64,000 nucleotides of DNA, taken from assembly GCF_020921035.1 (NCBI RefSeq), contig NC_063151.1, positions 23,070,934 through 23,134,933 of the forward strand, written 5' to 3'. Shown piece by piece: positions 22,801-33,546 of the stretch. Origin of the DNA: Rhodamnia argentea (lineage: Eukaryota > Streptophyta > Magnoliopsida > Myrtales > Myrtaceae). The notes below the pieces were generated by a model. That model searched no databases. It had not been told where the DNA came from and was given only the letters and a program-made list of their open reading frames with translations. The position numbers and the translations under genes were made by a program. The first letter of the stretch is position 1. Each line of letters starts with the position of its first letter.

Positions 22801-23649
22801 AAAGATTACCTGAGCTCAGCAGAACTCATACCATTCTTGTACAAAACCATAATTCACATCGCATGGACTCTTTGGTTATTAGGACAATTAGCGGAGAGTA
22901 CTAGTAACCAGCGAATGGGAGAGCTTTCAAAAGCATAATATAGAATAAATTTACAGAACTGAGAGAGTACAACGCGTTTATGAAGTCGGTTTAGTACGAA
23001 TGCAGAATGGTATATATGTACCAGAATTATGCATTAAGCGGATGACCGGGATGAGCAAATCATCACCATACATATGTGACAAAACAATTTAAGTTCCATA
23101 CCTGGGTTCAAATTCCCTGGTTTCCACAAGCTCACTGCCACAAGCATCTGTCCACTGAACTCTTCGTCTTTCCACTAGACCATGGGTATCTTTTCCATCT
23201 TCATTAACAGCTTGATTTTCATTAGTATTCCCAACTTGAACTGTATTAGAAGTCAATGGCTTCTTCAAGCTACTACGTAAAGCAACCTTTCGAGCATCAT
23301 CATCTTCAACAACAGTTGACTGATCCTTGCTTTTACCGGAAACTAATGGATCTGGCACAATTTCCTGCTGTTGGGTTGGGCCCACTTTAAGTGGGGATGG
23401 TGTGTCAAGTCCCGCGGAGGCGCGACCAAAGCAAATAAAGGAAGCGCAACCGCGGGAAAGCCGGTTCTTTGTGGAAGCCAGCTGGAGGTCGGTGTCAGGT
23501 TCTTGGTCCACCAACTGGTAATGATTATACGGGGATACTCTCATCTGTTTGTCTTCGTTCTTCTGACCCAAGAGAAGAAGGGTCAGGCCTTTGCTATACC
23601 CAGAAGCTGAAGCAGAGAAGAATCCTCCTCCTTCCACTGCCAATAACAT
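19846..23649 (-). CDS. Plant-specific protein of unknown function (At1g10140-like, UCP031279 type) with C-terminal CaaX-like box
   Basis: Exons are 23102-23649 and 19846-19915, separated by a 3186-base intron; 205 codons plus stop. The N-terminus MLLAVEGGGFFSASASGYSK, the GLTLLLLGQ segment and QYQLVDQE-like, NRLSRGCASF and SAGLDTPSPLKVGP motifs match a conserved family in land plants, placed from memory and without known biochemistry. A basic RSSLKKP stretch and VERRRVQWTDACG lie in the second half. The small last exon adds an acidic patch (SDDELDNGDE) and ends SCSCSIM: Cys202-Ser-Ile-Met is a CaaX-like box, with Cys200 as a possible second lipid site. This suggests, but does not show, farnesylation and membrane attachment. 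The long intron holds no recognisable gene; a stretch with ggttgaaccgg words lies at 20225-20400. Confidence 0.85.
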
Positions 23650-25200
23650 TAGTCCTGCTCATTTGTGCACCATCAATCAATTTTGAGAGTACTGCCTTCT
23701 CCTCCAAGAACGAGGCGAGTAGCCCTTCATCCATAACATCGATCATTATAAGACTGCTCACACACCATTAAAAGCATTGAGAGAAACAAGATAAAAGTAA
23801 ATGCACCAGAACAGATCGGCTCATGGCAACATCGTGTTAGGAACAAGAGAGAAATATTCTCAGCAAGTAAATATTTACAGAAAAAGAAATTCCACCAGAA
23901 AACTATAGATTGTAGGGAATGTTGAAAAGTAAAATTGTTGATGGAAAAAATGAATAAAACAGAAGAAATGAAGTCGAACTGAATTATATTCACGATATCC
24001 AACAGTCCATTCTCCATGCGATATGGTTGTTTGATTGCTAAATTCCACCCTACATTGCATTTTCCTTTAGATTCACTTTTTGGTGAACTAACCGGAATAA
24101 GAGAACTGTGAGGATGCACAGAGGAGTACAGGATGACAGAAAATCGATGCCCGTCTTCAGGACGGCAATTAAAACAGCCTACACTAAAGGAGGGCTAGTG
24201 TTCAGCTCTTAGTACGATTGCTACTTTTGCTCTTACTATTATTACAAAATTATTTAATGGCTCCTAAATTGAAACTACACTCAATGTGATAAAAGGCTGC
24301 TCCAGACATGCACTATAACCCTCTTTAGCCTTAAAGAGAACACAAGACCTTCGTCTGCACAACCAAGAGAAACAAACATTATCCTCTCACAGCCAATCCA
24401 GCCAAACTAACATGTAATACAGACAGAGCGTTTCCAATTCCAATTTTAGCAGGTGGTTCCAACGTTCATTAAAATTCTCCAAATCCAGCAAAGGAAAGAG
24501 GAAAGGGTTATCGATCACATTCAAATTAAGCAGCCGATTTGAGCTGAACTAAGTTCCTGTCGTCACCGCAACGAGCAAGCCGACACGAAGATGATGATAG
24601 TCTCATCTAATTTCACTTCCATCACAAGTTCCCAGGCGCAGCACAAAACCTCATATCTGAGCTCGAGTAAAAGCGACAGCATTCCAAATTTTTACGGAGC
24701 ATCCTAACCTCCGCAGATAATCAAACTGAAAAAAAACAAAAAAAAAGAAAGAACGATGCAGAGAACAAGACGACTCGGGCGACCTCAAATCAAGCACCGC
24801 CGCGCTCATCTATCCCCCCCTCGACCCCCGACTCTCCCACCCTCGGGAACAACGAAGCAACAAGCAGAAGAAAGCCAGATCGAAAGAGATACAAGGGGAG
24901 GAGCGGACGGAACAAGCACCCGAAGAGAGACGGACGGATCGCCGAAGAGAGATCTCCCTCGGCAAAGCAGGCGGCGAGGATTTTGGGCGGGGGTGCCGAA
25001 TCGGCGGCTCCGGCTCCGGCGCCGGCGCGACGAGCTCTCTGGCCGGTTGTCTACGACGGAAGATCGCCGAGGAATTTCGCAGAGAGGAGGAAAAAGGGGC
25101 GAGGAGGAATAGTGAAAGAGTATATATGGATAGGAATTATTTTTAAAAAGGAGGGGAGGGACAGGGACAGTGACTGAAATGGCGCATGATAGCGACGGCA
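23650..25200 (-). other. Upstream region and probable leader of the UCP031279-type gene
   Basis: No coding gene is seen. 24750-25130 is GC-rich compared with its surroundings and purine-rich on the plus strand, like a transcribed leader exon. It lies about 1.1 kb before the ATG, so a leader intron is possible. This is inference from composition. Confidence 0.35.
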
Positions 25201-25329
25201 CCCCCCCGCCCCCCATCTCCTCCCTTGTGTCGCTGCCTGTTATTTGTTTTTCCGGGGGGAATATTGTCGTCTCTTCCTTTCCATCCCCCGAGCATTATTT
25301 ATTTCACGAAGTATACAATTTTTAATAAA

Positions 25330-25983
25330 GGGAAAAAACCAAAAAAAAAATTATAAATTTATATAAATTACGGCACATTTATTTATTTATTTTTTAAATT
25401 GTGACGTCAAAAATCATAAACTTGTACTCATTCGACACATTTATTCCAAACTTGTACCGGTACGACACGTTTGCCCTAATTTTTTTCACGTGCCACAAAA
25501 AATCTCAAACTTTTATCCGTGTTACACATTTGCCTCGAAATTTAGGACAATTTTATCACTCGCCTAAAATTTTGGGGTTTTCTAAAAAAAAAAAAAAATT
25601 TGGAGTAAATGCGTTATAGTAAGCATAGTTTGAGATTTTTTTTTGTGTTGGATGTATCCGCTAATGCGTCTTCGGATGCCTCTGCAGATTCGGGTGCTCC
25701 ACTTGCTTTTTGTCCGGTGGAAAATTGTGTTCGGTATTACTTACTTGTGGAACTATCAAAAGTCTATTCCTTAATGCAATGTAAGTTCGACAAAAATGGG
25801 GTAAATTCGGTAGTCTTGCAAGCATATGTTACTTTTTTCGTAAAAAAAAAAAAAAGTTTGCGATAAATGTGTCACGGTGAACGTAGTTTGAGGTTGTTTA
25901 TGCTACAAAAAAAGTTTAGAGTAAATGTGCCATGGTAGACATAGTTTAGGATTTTTGGTTTTTTTTTTAAATATTTCTCTTAA
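25330..25983. repeat. TIR element without coding capacity (family 2)
   Basis: The left end gggaaaaaaccaaaaa, followed by words such as acggcacattta, is mirrored at the right end (catggtagacatagtt, then ggtttttttt). Internal degenerate repeats carry acacatttgcc or gtaaatgtg. A piece of the right end recurs at 53470-53533. It looks like a MITE. No transposase is present. Confidence 0.55.
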
Positions 25984-26029
25984 AATTATAGATTATATCG
26001 CTTAAATTAATTAGTTAATGAAAAAATAT

Positions 26030-28010
26030 AATTTAGGTCAACTTTTCGAGGACGATGAAAATATTTTTCATTCAATTTTTAGAAGAATATTTTTCCAATC
26101 ATTCGTTTTTCATGAAATAAATGTATAGAAATTTGTGATATTTCTGAAAAATTATTCGCAATGTTTGGTTGTGATTTGAAATTGAACTTTTCAATATTTT
26201 CAGTCGGTAAGGAAAATCTATTTTTTTTTTTCCTGTGTAACCAGGGAACCAAGCCCGAATCCTCTAGTTCTCAGGCATGAGCAGGGAAACGATCCCGGGT
26301 CCACCGAAGCAGAGCCCGAGAACCTAATGCCAATGACTAAACTCCATGGTGCCTGGACCCAAGTCCATGCAGGTCGTGTTGGGGTCAATCGAGGGCAATC
26401 CTCGGCACCCTGGCCTTAGTACATCGAGGCCGATCCCAATACCCTTGCACCCATGCTCAAGACCCTAGTGCCCTAACCTAGAAGCATCAAGGACGATTTC
26501 AGGACTTGGATAGGGGTGAGCAAAAAGAGCCGATCATACTAGCTACTTTGATTCGGTTCTTAGGGGCGTCGGTTCGGTCCTAGTTCCATAAAAATGGAAC
26601 CTGTAATTGTTGGTCCGGTTCCTAGTTTCAAAGGCGGAATCGCCCACCCAAACAACTCGACTCGTCCCGACCATTTTTTTTTTTCACTTTTAATTATATT
26701 CCTTAAAAATCTTTGAGAAAATCATTTAAATTCTCAAATTATTAGGGATACTTTTATACATTTGAAATGTAAATATATGTTTCAAACATATACGACCGGT
26801 TTCATTAGATCTATTAGAAATCGGACTAGACCGATCGGTCCGTTCCGGTTCTAAGGACCTTCGGATCAATCTAGGAATCGATCACCTCTACCTATGCCCA
26901 TGTCCTAGGCGCCCGCACTCTGGTTCATCGAGGCCAAGCCCCAAGACCAGTTCCCTAACACCTACACCTAGACTCAATCCATCAAGGTCAAGCTTAAACC
27001 TCGGTGCTCGCACCCACTCTCGTGTCTTGGCACCTGGGCTCATGTCCATCGAGGTTGAGCATCGGGGACTTAGAATGCCAAGCTCGAGTCCTCGATCGAC
27101 CATGTCCAGGCACGAGCACTAGGGTCCTAACCCCGGTCTCTCCTAGGATCGACAGGGGACCTAGGCTTGGCCTTAATGGACTCGGGTGTGGGCGAGGGCA
27201 CTGGGGACCTAGGCTTGACCTTGATGCACCCGAGCGTGGGTGTCGGGGTTCGGTGCACAACCTCGATAGACCCAAGTCTAGGAGTGAGGGACTCGATCCA
27301 AAGCCCCAACATTTGGAGCCAAGCCTCGATGGATTTAAGCTCAGGACGTGGGGTCCCCAGCATGGCCTATATACATGGCGCGCAGGCCCCGGGATCTTGG
27401 GGCTAGCATCAGTGTACCTGATCACAGGTGTTGAGGTCTCGAGTCTAGCCTCGATGAACTTGGGCCAAACCACGATGGAGCCAGGCCTTGGCGTTGAAGA
27501 CCCGATCTAGAGTGCTGGGGTCTTAGGGCCTGGCTTCGATGGAACTGGGTGCTGGCGTTGAGGTCTCGAGCACATATGCTAGAGTTTGGGCTTGGCCTTG
27601 TTGTACCCGAGCTTAGCCTCAATGGGACTCAGATTGGGGTGCCGGAGTCCTGTGCTTGGCCTCGATGGACCTAAGCTCAAATGCCTCAATGTTGGGCACC
27701 AGCGTTGGCGATTCGAGCATGGGAAGGGGTCATGGACCTTGCCTCGATGGAACCTAGTGGACTCGGCCTCAACTTCTAGACTTGCCCACTGCCAAGGGCT
27801 CGAGAGCAAGTTTTAGGGTTTCTATGCCCAAACATAGAATTTCTAGTCCAACCGTTGATACCTAATTATAATCATTTTTTAAGAAGGAAATCATTTTCTT
27901 GAATTTAAGTTTAGGTGTTCCGTTGCCTAGGAAAGCATTTTCCATTGATTCATTCTTCTAAGTGATCCAGACGCCAAAAAATAAGTAAAATTTTGCAAAA
28001 ATAAAACGGA
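26030..28010. repeat. Foldback-like element: inverted arrays of a 42-48 base GC-rich minisatellite
   Basis: Outer ends are AT-rich and carry aatattttcc-like words (26040-26230 and 27880-28010, roughly inverted). Inside is a GC-rich degenerate tandem array. In the right half (27130-27800) units read like gacctaggcttggcc followed by tcgatggac; clear boundaries are 27155-27202 and 27203-27244. In the left half (26270-27120) the same motif runs in the opposite orientation, as catcgaggccaagcccc. Arms of inverted tandem repeats are the hallmark of foldback elements. Because of GC content and unit length the arrays stay open in several frames (for example 27004-27510 on + and 26994-27473 on -), but I see no protein signal in them. 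Confidence 0.55.
26511..26890. mobile_element. MITE inserted in the minisatellite array
   Basis: This 380-base AT-rich block interrupts the left array. It starts TAGGGGTGAGC and ends with the inverse GATCACCTCTA. Near both ends are ggttccggtt or ggaccgatcggt words. Short TAG-type inverted ends resemble hAT-type MITEs, but no 8-base target duplication was visible. Confidence 0.5.
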
Positions 28011-28336
28011 ACCTAAGATGGGTTATGCAAATCCTGAGACTTTACAAATGTTGTCTCATGTGAGTCACGAAGTTTTCGTTCCGCCCTAAAATTTGAAATT
28101 TCGATGCAATGAAGTCGCTTCGTCGATTGTACGTGGCTTTTTCAGTCATTTTTCCAATCCCGCCCCAATCGCCAGTATCTTGACTGAGCTTCCTCAAACG
28201 AACGATAATGTCGTTTTGTGATGCTACGTCGGATTATTCTAAAAGAAATCATAAATAGATAAATTCAAAGTTGAATAAAGTAAAAGATCGTGTATGAAAG
28301 TTGAAAGGAAAATTGAAAATAAAACGATTGGCGGGA

Positions 28337-28780
28337 CTTAAGTATATTATAAGTGCCAAAACTTGTGTACGGCGCTCACTTTAGTGTCAAAACTTTCAAA
28401 ACGATCACTTGAGTGCCAAATTTTTTGAAAAACGATCACTTCGGTGTCAAAATTTGAAAAACGATCACTTAAGTGTCAATTTTTTATAAAAAAAAAACGA
28501 TCATTTAAGTGCCAAATTTTTTTTAAAAACAATCACTTTAGTGTCAACTCCACCGAGTCACGTCGGCTCAAATATTAATAAAAAAATAGCACGTGTTGGA
28601 TTTCCGGCAAGCCATGTCAGCTCAAATTGGAGTTGTCACTAAAGTAATCATTTTTAAAAGAAGTTGACACTTAAGTAATCATTTTTTAAAAAAGTTGGCA
28701 TTTAAGTGATCGTTTTGAAAGTTTTGGCACTAAAGTAAGCGTCGTACACAAGTTTTGACACTTCTAGCATACTTATAGTA
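28337..28780. mobile_element. Long-TIR MITE, Mutator-like by target duplication
   Basis: Two arms of about 180-220 bases are near-perfect inverse copies (gccaaaacttgtgtacggcg on the left against cgtcgtacacaagttttg on the right). Each arm is made of 30-35 base repeats with the core aacgatcactt and agtgccaaa. Flanks ttggcggga and atcggcgga are 9 bases with two differences, the target-site size of Mutator-like elements. No transposase is present. It should fold into a long hairpin if transcribed. Confidence 0.65.
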
Positions 28781-28789
28781 ATCGGCGGA

Positions 28790-29424
28790 CAAGGGGCAAA
28801 GGGATGACAAGATCTTCACGACCACCATTGCACGAGAGCACTTTTTCTATTTCAGTCCCCCAATTTTTTTTTTTTTTTTCACTTTTAGTCTAGTTTTGGT
28901 ATGACATCCATTTGGCATCACTCCTACGCCATAAAGGGAAAATTAATTGCATAGATCTTTCCATTCAAGAAAAGCTGAATTAATTAATTGAAGAACTAAA
29001 GTACAAGACGGTGACGAATTTTATGATTTAAGTACATTAATGGAAATCTTAGGACTCCCTATATTTTCGTAAAAAACGAAACACAGAACGTTTGTATCTC
29101 ACGAAAATTTGCATAGAAATTTGAAGCGTTACTTAAAAGTACTTACGTATTTATCTTTAGACGAGTGATATGTATATTTAAAGAAGTCGGTTTTGGAATC
29201 AAATTCTATGAAATGTTAGTAATTTATGAGAATGTGTAGATTGTTATTTTAAATTGGTAGTAAAGGTAATAAAATTGGGAAGGTGATTGTGCAAGTCGGC
29301 AATGGCGGACTAAAGGATTCCACATCGGATCGCGCGGTGCTTAATACGACATAATGGAATAAGCATCACAATTCTTGTGTCGGTCCGTTGCGAAGTAAGG
29401 AGGTAGAAAGATAAGTTGATTTCA
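28790..29424. other. Intergenic AT-rich DNA
   Basis: Nothing recognised on either strand. Confidence 0.4.
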
Positions 29425-29855
29425 CGAAAATTACCAAAAAAGCCTTAATTTTTTTTTGTACAAATATCAATTCAGGTCCGAACTTTCAATTTGGCCAATT
29501 TAATCCTAAGTTCTTTTTACAATTTGTGGACGTTGCGGGGCCGGTGCTAACGTGAAATTTTTTTGAATTTTGAATTTTCTTTATTTCTTTTGATTGTGGC
29601 CAGCCACCATGAAAATAAAAAAAAGAAAATCAAACAGAAAAAAAAATTTGAAAAAATAAAAATTGCAAAAATCGCCTGTGCTAGTAGCGCCAATAGTGGC
29701 ATGTAGGGCAGCCGACGTCCGCGTCAGCCTTTTTCCGGTCAAAATTGATCGAAAATTGCCAAAATATTTATAACTAAATCTTTCTAACTTTTCAAAACTG
29801 GATTGACATCCGTATAATTGGTTTAAGACTTTTTTGTTAATTTTTCCCGGTTGAT
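29425..29855. repeat. Family-1 TIR repeat, full-length-looking copy
   Basis: The left end cgaaaattaccaaaaaagcc and the right end gacttttttgttaatttttc are inverse of each other. The centre has a GC-rich ggccagccacc piece, a purine-rich tract and ttttccggtcaaaatt, as in the copy at 706-1335. Confidence 0.55.
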
Positions 29856-31790
29856 TTCGTTTCATCAGAATATGTCCTTCGCGAGGAAAAAAAAAATAAT
29901 GGTACATCTCAAATAATTGACCGTAATATTTGTTCTTAATATTTTTATTTGAAAATGGAATGTCCATTTCCATTGATGGAGCCACGGAATGGCCACGAAC
30001 CTTGTTTGGTGGCATGCTCCCTCATTTGGAATGAGCAGCCCACCCTCCTCCTCTTGAAGAAACAAAATAAATGCAGATAAAAATTGATTACTATCGTATG
30101 TTATATGAGCAATTTTTTTTAACACGTCCTATGAATAGCACACGAACAAATTGCTTCTGCTTTTTAACTTACAAAAGGATTTACAAGCTCATAAAATTAC
30201 AAAGTAAAACCCCTAGGGTTGTTCGTATAAAACTCGGGATATGATATGTTTTATCCTATCCCGTGTTTAGTAGGGTTTTTAATGTTAATGTCGGATATAG
30301 AGGGGATATAACCGGATAAAAAATCCGAGGGGGGTGGATAAGGTCGATATATTTTCTTATCCGTCAATCAAAGTTAACTTTTGAATAATGACAACTTTCT
30401 TGTCTCATTTGTTTCTATTTTCTTTTATTTATTTATTTTTTTGAAGAGGTTTGAAATCTAATAAAATGTGTGTATTTTCAAGTTTTTGTGTATGAGAACG
30501 TTATTTTTATAGTAATAACATCGAATATTTCATGAGCGTCACGTGTTATGTCATTTATATTGTTCCAATGTTGATAGGATGAATATGAAAATATCGCTTT
30601 AAATCTCCAATAGTGGTGTATGGTCTTTCCTTCATATTCACACCAAATCCCTAGGGATTGGCGTAATTAATCAGCCCGAGTTGGATGTCACCCATTCGGA
30701 TCCAATTAACTACGTCCAAGACTAAATCCAAAATTCCTCTCCATCCCTATCTCCAATCACTCGATATATCTGCGCCACCCACCACCATCCTCTAATGCCA
30801 CCCTTTGCTGCACAAGCCGCTCCGACCATCGTCCCTCCTTGGTGCCTCCGACCGATGTCACCTCTCCAAGCTATCTCGGGCCTCCCTATCAATCGATCAC
30901 GCGTGGCCTTGACATCTCTCTCTCTCTCTCTCTCTCCTCAACATCACACGTCGTACTGTTGTTTGAACGATCACGATGAGATTGTTGACCATTGAGAATG
31001 TTCTGAGGTCGCTGCCACTCATTGGTGACCTAGATATGAGGTCGAGACCGCTATGAACGACCTCGATTGAGGTCGTCCTATGCTTGCCTCACCTCAATCT
31101 AAGGCCATGTAGTCTTAGGATGCAGCTAGTTCAGTTCTATAAAGGGGTTTTAAACCTCCAAAGTCACTTGAGAAAGTGTGGTGTTTGGCAAAAAAATTTA
31201 AGACCCCTTCGGCCAAATGCTGCCCAAGACTTTCAACATAAGTGAAAGACTATTATTAGGGTTAAACATTTTTTTTCTTCAAAATTACCCTCACTAATTT
31301 TTCATTTTCTGATTTTGCCATCGTTGTTATTATTAATCTTCTTTGAGCGAGGGCGGTCGGCGATCTTGGATTTAACTAGGAAGGGTTGGCAAGATGCTCG
31401 ATCCGGGGCACGATAGCCTGGGATTGCACGACCCTTAATGGGGCTGCCCGAGGTCGTGTGACTTCCGACGACGGCTGTTGATGCCAAATTTGGCAGGCTA
31501 GAGACCTAAGCACTTCACTAGCTCCGGCAAAGGGTTTGATTTAAAAAAGAAACAAAAGAAATGAAGTTAAAGTCCTTTGCAAGAAGAATTTTGCCAAACA
31601 CTATTTAATTCAAAATTGCTTTACAAATGTTTTTTTTTTTTTACCAAATACCGTTGTATTTCGAAAAGCTGGTTCTGCTCATTGAGTGAAGCTAAAATTG
31701 CAGATTAATTATAGCAACGTAAGCTAATTAAGCTTTTAAAGAAGGTGCGAACTTGGCGGCTCTGTCATCCCGGTTCGTTATTCTGCATAG
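29856..31790. other. Intergenic DNA
   Basis: No gene is recognised. A short CT microsatellite lies at 30915-30936, and a stretch with ggatataaccggataaaa words at 30230-30370 looks repetitive. Confidence 0.35.
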
Positions 31791-31794
31791 CCAG

Positions 31795-31796
<2 letters not shown>

Positions 31797-31830
<34 letters not shown>
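31797..31830. repeat. (CT)n microsatellite at the probable 5' end of the URGT-like transcript
   Basis: About 17 CT units. CT tracts just at transcript starts are common in plant promoters and leaders. Confidence 0.8.
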
Positions 31831-31832
<2 letters not shown>

Positions 31833-33546
31833 CGCATCCACTCGCCGATCTCGAATCTCTTGCATCTCCAGGTACCCGCCTCCACTCGGCGATCTCTCCC
31901 TTGCTTGTCCAGCGAACTCGCCCGGATCGGATCTAGGGCTCTCGCGAGGTACATTTTCGCGCAGCTGGCTAGATTAGTGTCGTGTGTTGCATCTAACTCG
32001 TTCTCTGAGCTCATCGGACTTCGATCGTCGCTCGACCGGCAGTTGAATTCCGTTCAGGATCGGCTTCCCGTGATCTGTTCGATTCCGGTTCCGGTTTATC
32101 TTGGCTCGTTGTCGTTCGGTTTCCGTGCGTTTTCCTGCCTAATGTGCTGCTTAGATCGATATTCTCGAAGCTTGAGTTCGGTCTAGTCAGCCGCACCGAG
32201 GCGAGCTCATGCTCGAGCTCCCTGGTTTTGTCCTTTCGAATCTCGGAGCTGCTTGATCGAGGCTAGCTTAGCTAGTCTGTTAGCAATTGCTATGCAGAGT
32301 GTCTTTTGTTGTGCTCGCTATTGTTTGGAATACTATCGGGTCACGGTTTTTGGGGCGGATGGAGAATTACCTAGTGATCTGGTTTTGGTTTTGGTTGTAC
32401 GGACACCCTGTAGAACTGTGGCATCTTTTCCATGGAAAAAGTATGCTAGCGTTTGGTAGAGATAGCTTGATTTCCGTAATAGCTTGGATATGAGATATAC
32501 TGCTAAGTGCCACCACGATCTTTAAATCATTTTGCCATCTTGGCTGGAAAAGCTTTTACATAATTCCAAATTTAGGAAAAGTCGTACAACGTTACCCATT
32601 TACCAGGAAAGAATTTTATGGAGAATCACCAAGAAGTCTGTGCTTGTAGTAGATAAATTTAATATACTGACTTTGATGCATGAATGCTCATCAGGCAGTA
32701 AAGTTTTGGATGGAATTGGAAAGGGAAATCTCTAGGATAGGGATTCTCAGAGTAGATTGCCGGTTCACATTATACGTGAGTATGGGAAAATGCCCTTGGA
32801 GCGGCTAATTGTGCCAAAATCTCCTTTACATCAGAGTTGGGTGTCCTTAAGCATCACAAATTCAAAGGTAAATAATTGCCGAAACACAACTCAATGAATA
32901 GGAAGAATTGTTTCGACCAAAAAAAAAAGGGTAGCATTGTGATTTATACACACACTCGTTAAGTCCATGTAGACCTTTATTGCTTACAGAACAAATCCCA
33001 GTTTAACAAGGAGAAGAATAAGTTTCTTATCAATTGATTGGTGATTAATTTATATACTATGACTTTGAGCTTGAAACGCTTTCTACATATCTCCAAAGGT
33101 TGGTTCAAGCATACTCTAATGGTGCTTCAACAAAGTTCAATTTTTTCAGAGCATAGCTAGTTAACTAGTGATCTTTAGATGCTAGTTCAGATTCTTCATA
33201 GGATTAGTTCATCATTTTAGTTAAACTTTCTCCAGAAAGAAGTGAGATAGTATAATTCTTGCTTCAACGTGATGGAGGTTGACTCTCAATTTGGTTTTTG
33301 AGTATCCTAGAGGTTTTTATTTAATAATTTCTGCATGGTACAATTTGGTTGTGTAATTTATAGACACTACAAATTTGATGTTTAAGATGCCAGCTTATTG
33401 TATCAGACTTTTCTAACTCTTCTTTGTTGTGATGTCTCTGTAGAAGCTTGTGTTGGCAAGTAACTCCCTGTTGGGTCTTCTTCCTCAAATTTCTATATGG
33501 AGACTGAAAAATAGACTTTAGGGAGCAGATTTGACGAAATTGAAAG
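31831..33546 (+). other. Probable leader exon and leader intron of the URGT-like gene
   Basis: The stretch after the CT tract is GC-rich up to about 32250 and then turns T-rich and intron-like. Possible donors are atctccag|gtaccc (31871) and cgcgag|gtacat (about 31948). A good acceptor gggagcag lies 18 bases before the ATG. A leader intron of about 1.6 kb is inferred and not proven. Confidence 0.4.

Noticed and set aside
24756-25216. Overlapping ORFs of 118 (+) and 136 (-) codons
   Set aside because: Arg/Ser/Pro-rich low-complexity reading of a GC-rich leader-like stretch, with no family recognised.
27004-27510. 168-codon plus-strand ORF and 159-codon minus-strand ORF in GC-rich DNA
   Set aside because: Both fall in the degenerate minisatellite array; GC-rich repeats of this kind lack stops by composition. 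No domain or splice logic is seen.
29581-30015. 144-codon minus-strand ORF
   Set aside because: It spans a family-1 repeat with Lys/Phe runs from A/T tracts. No protein signal.
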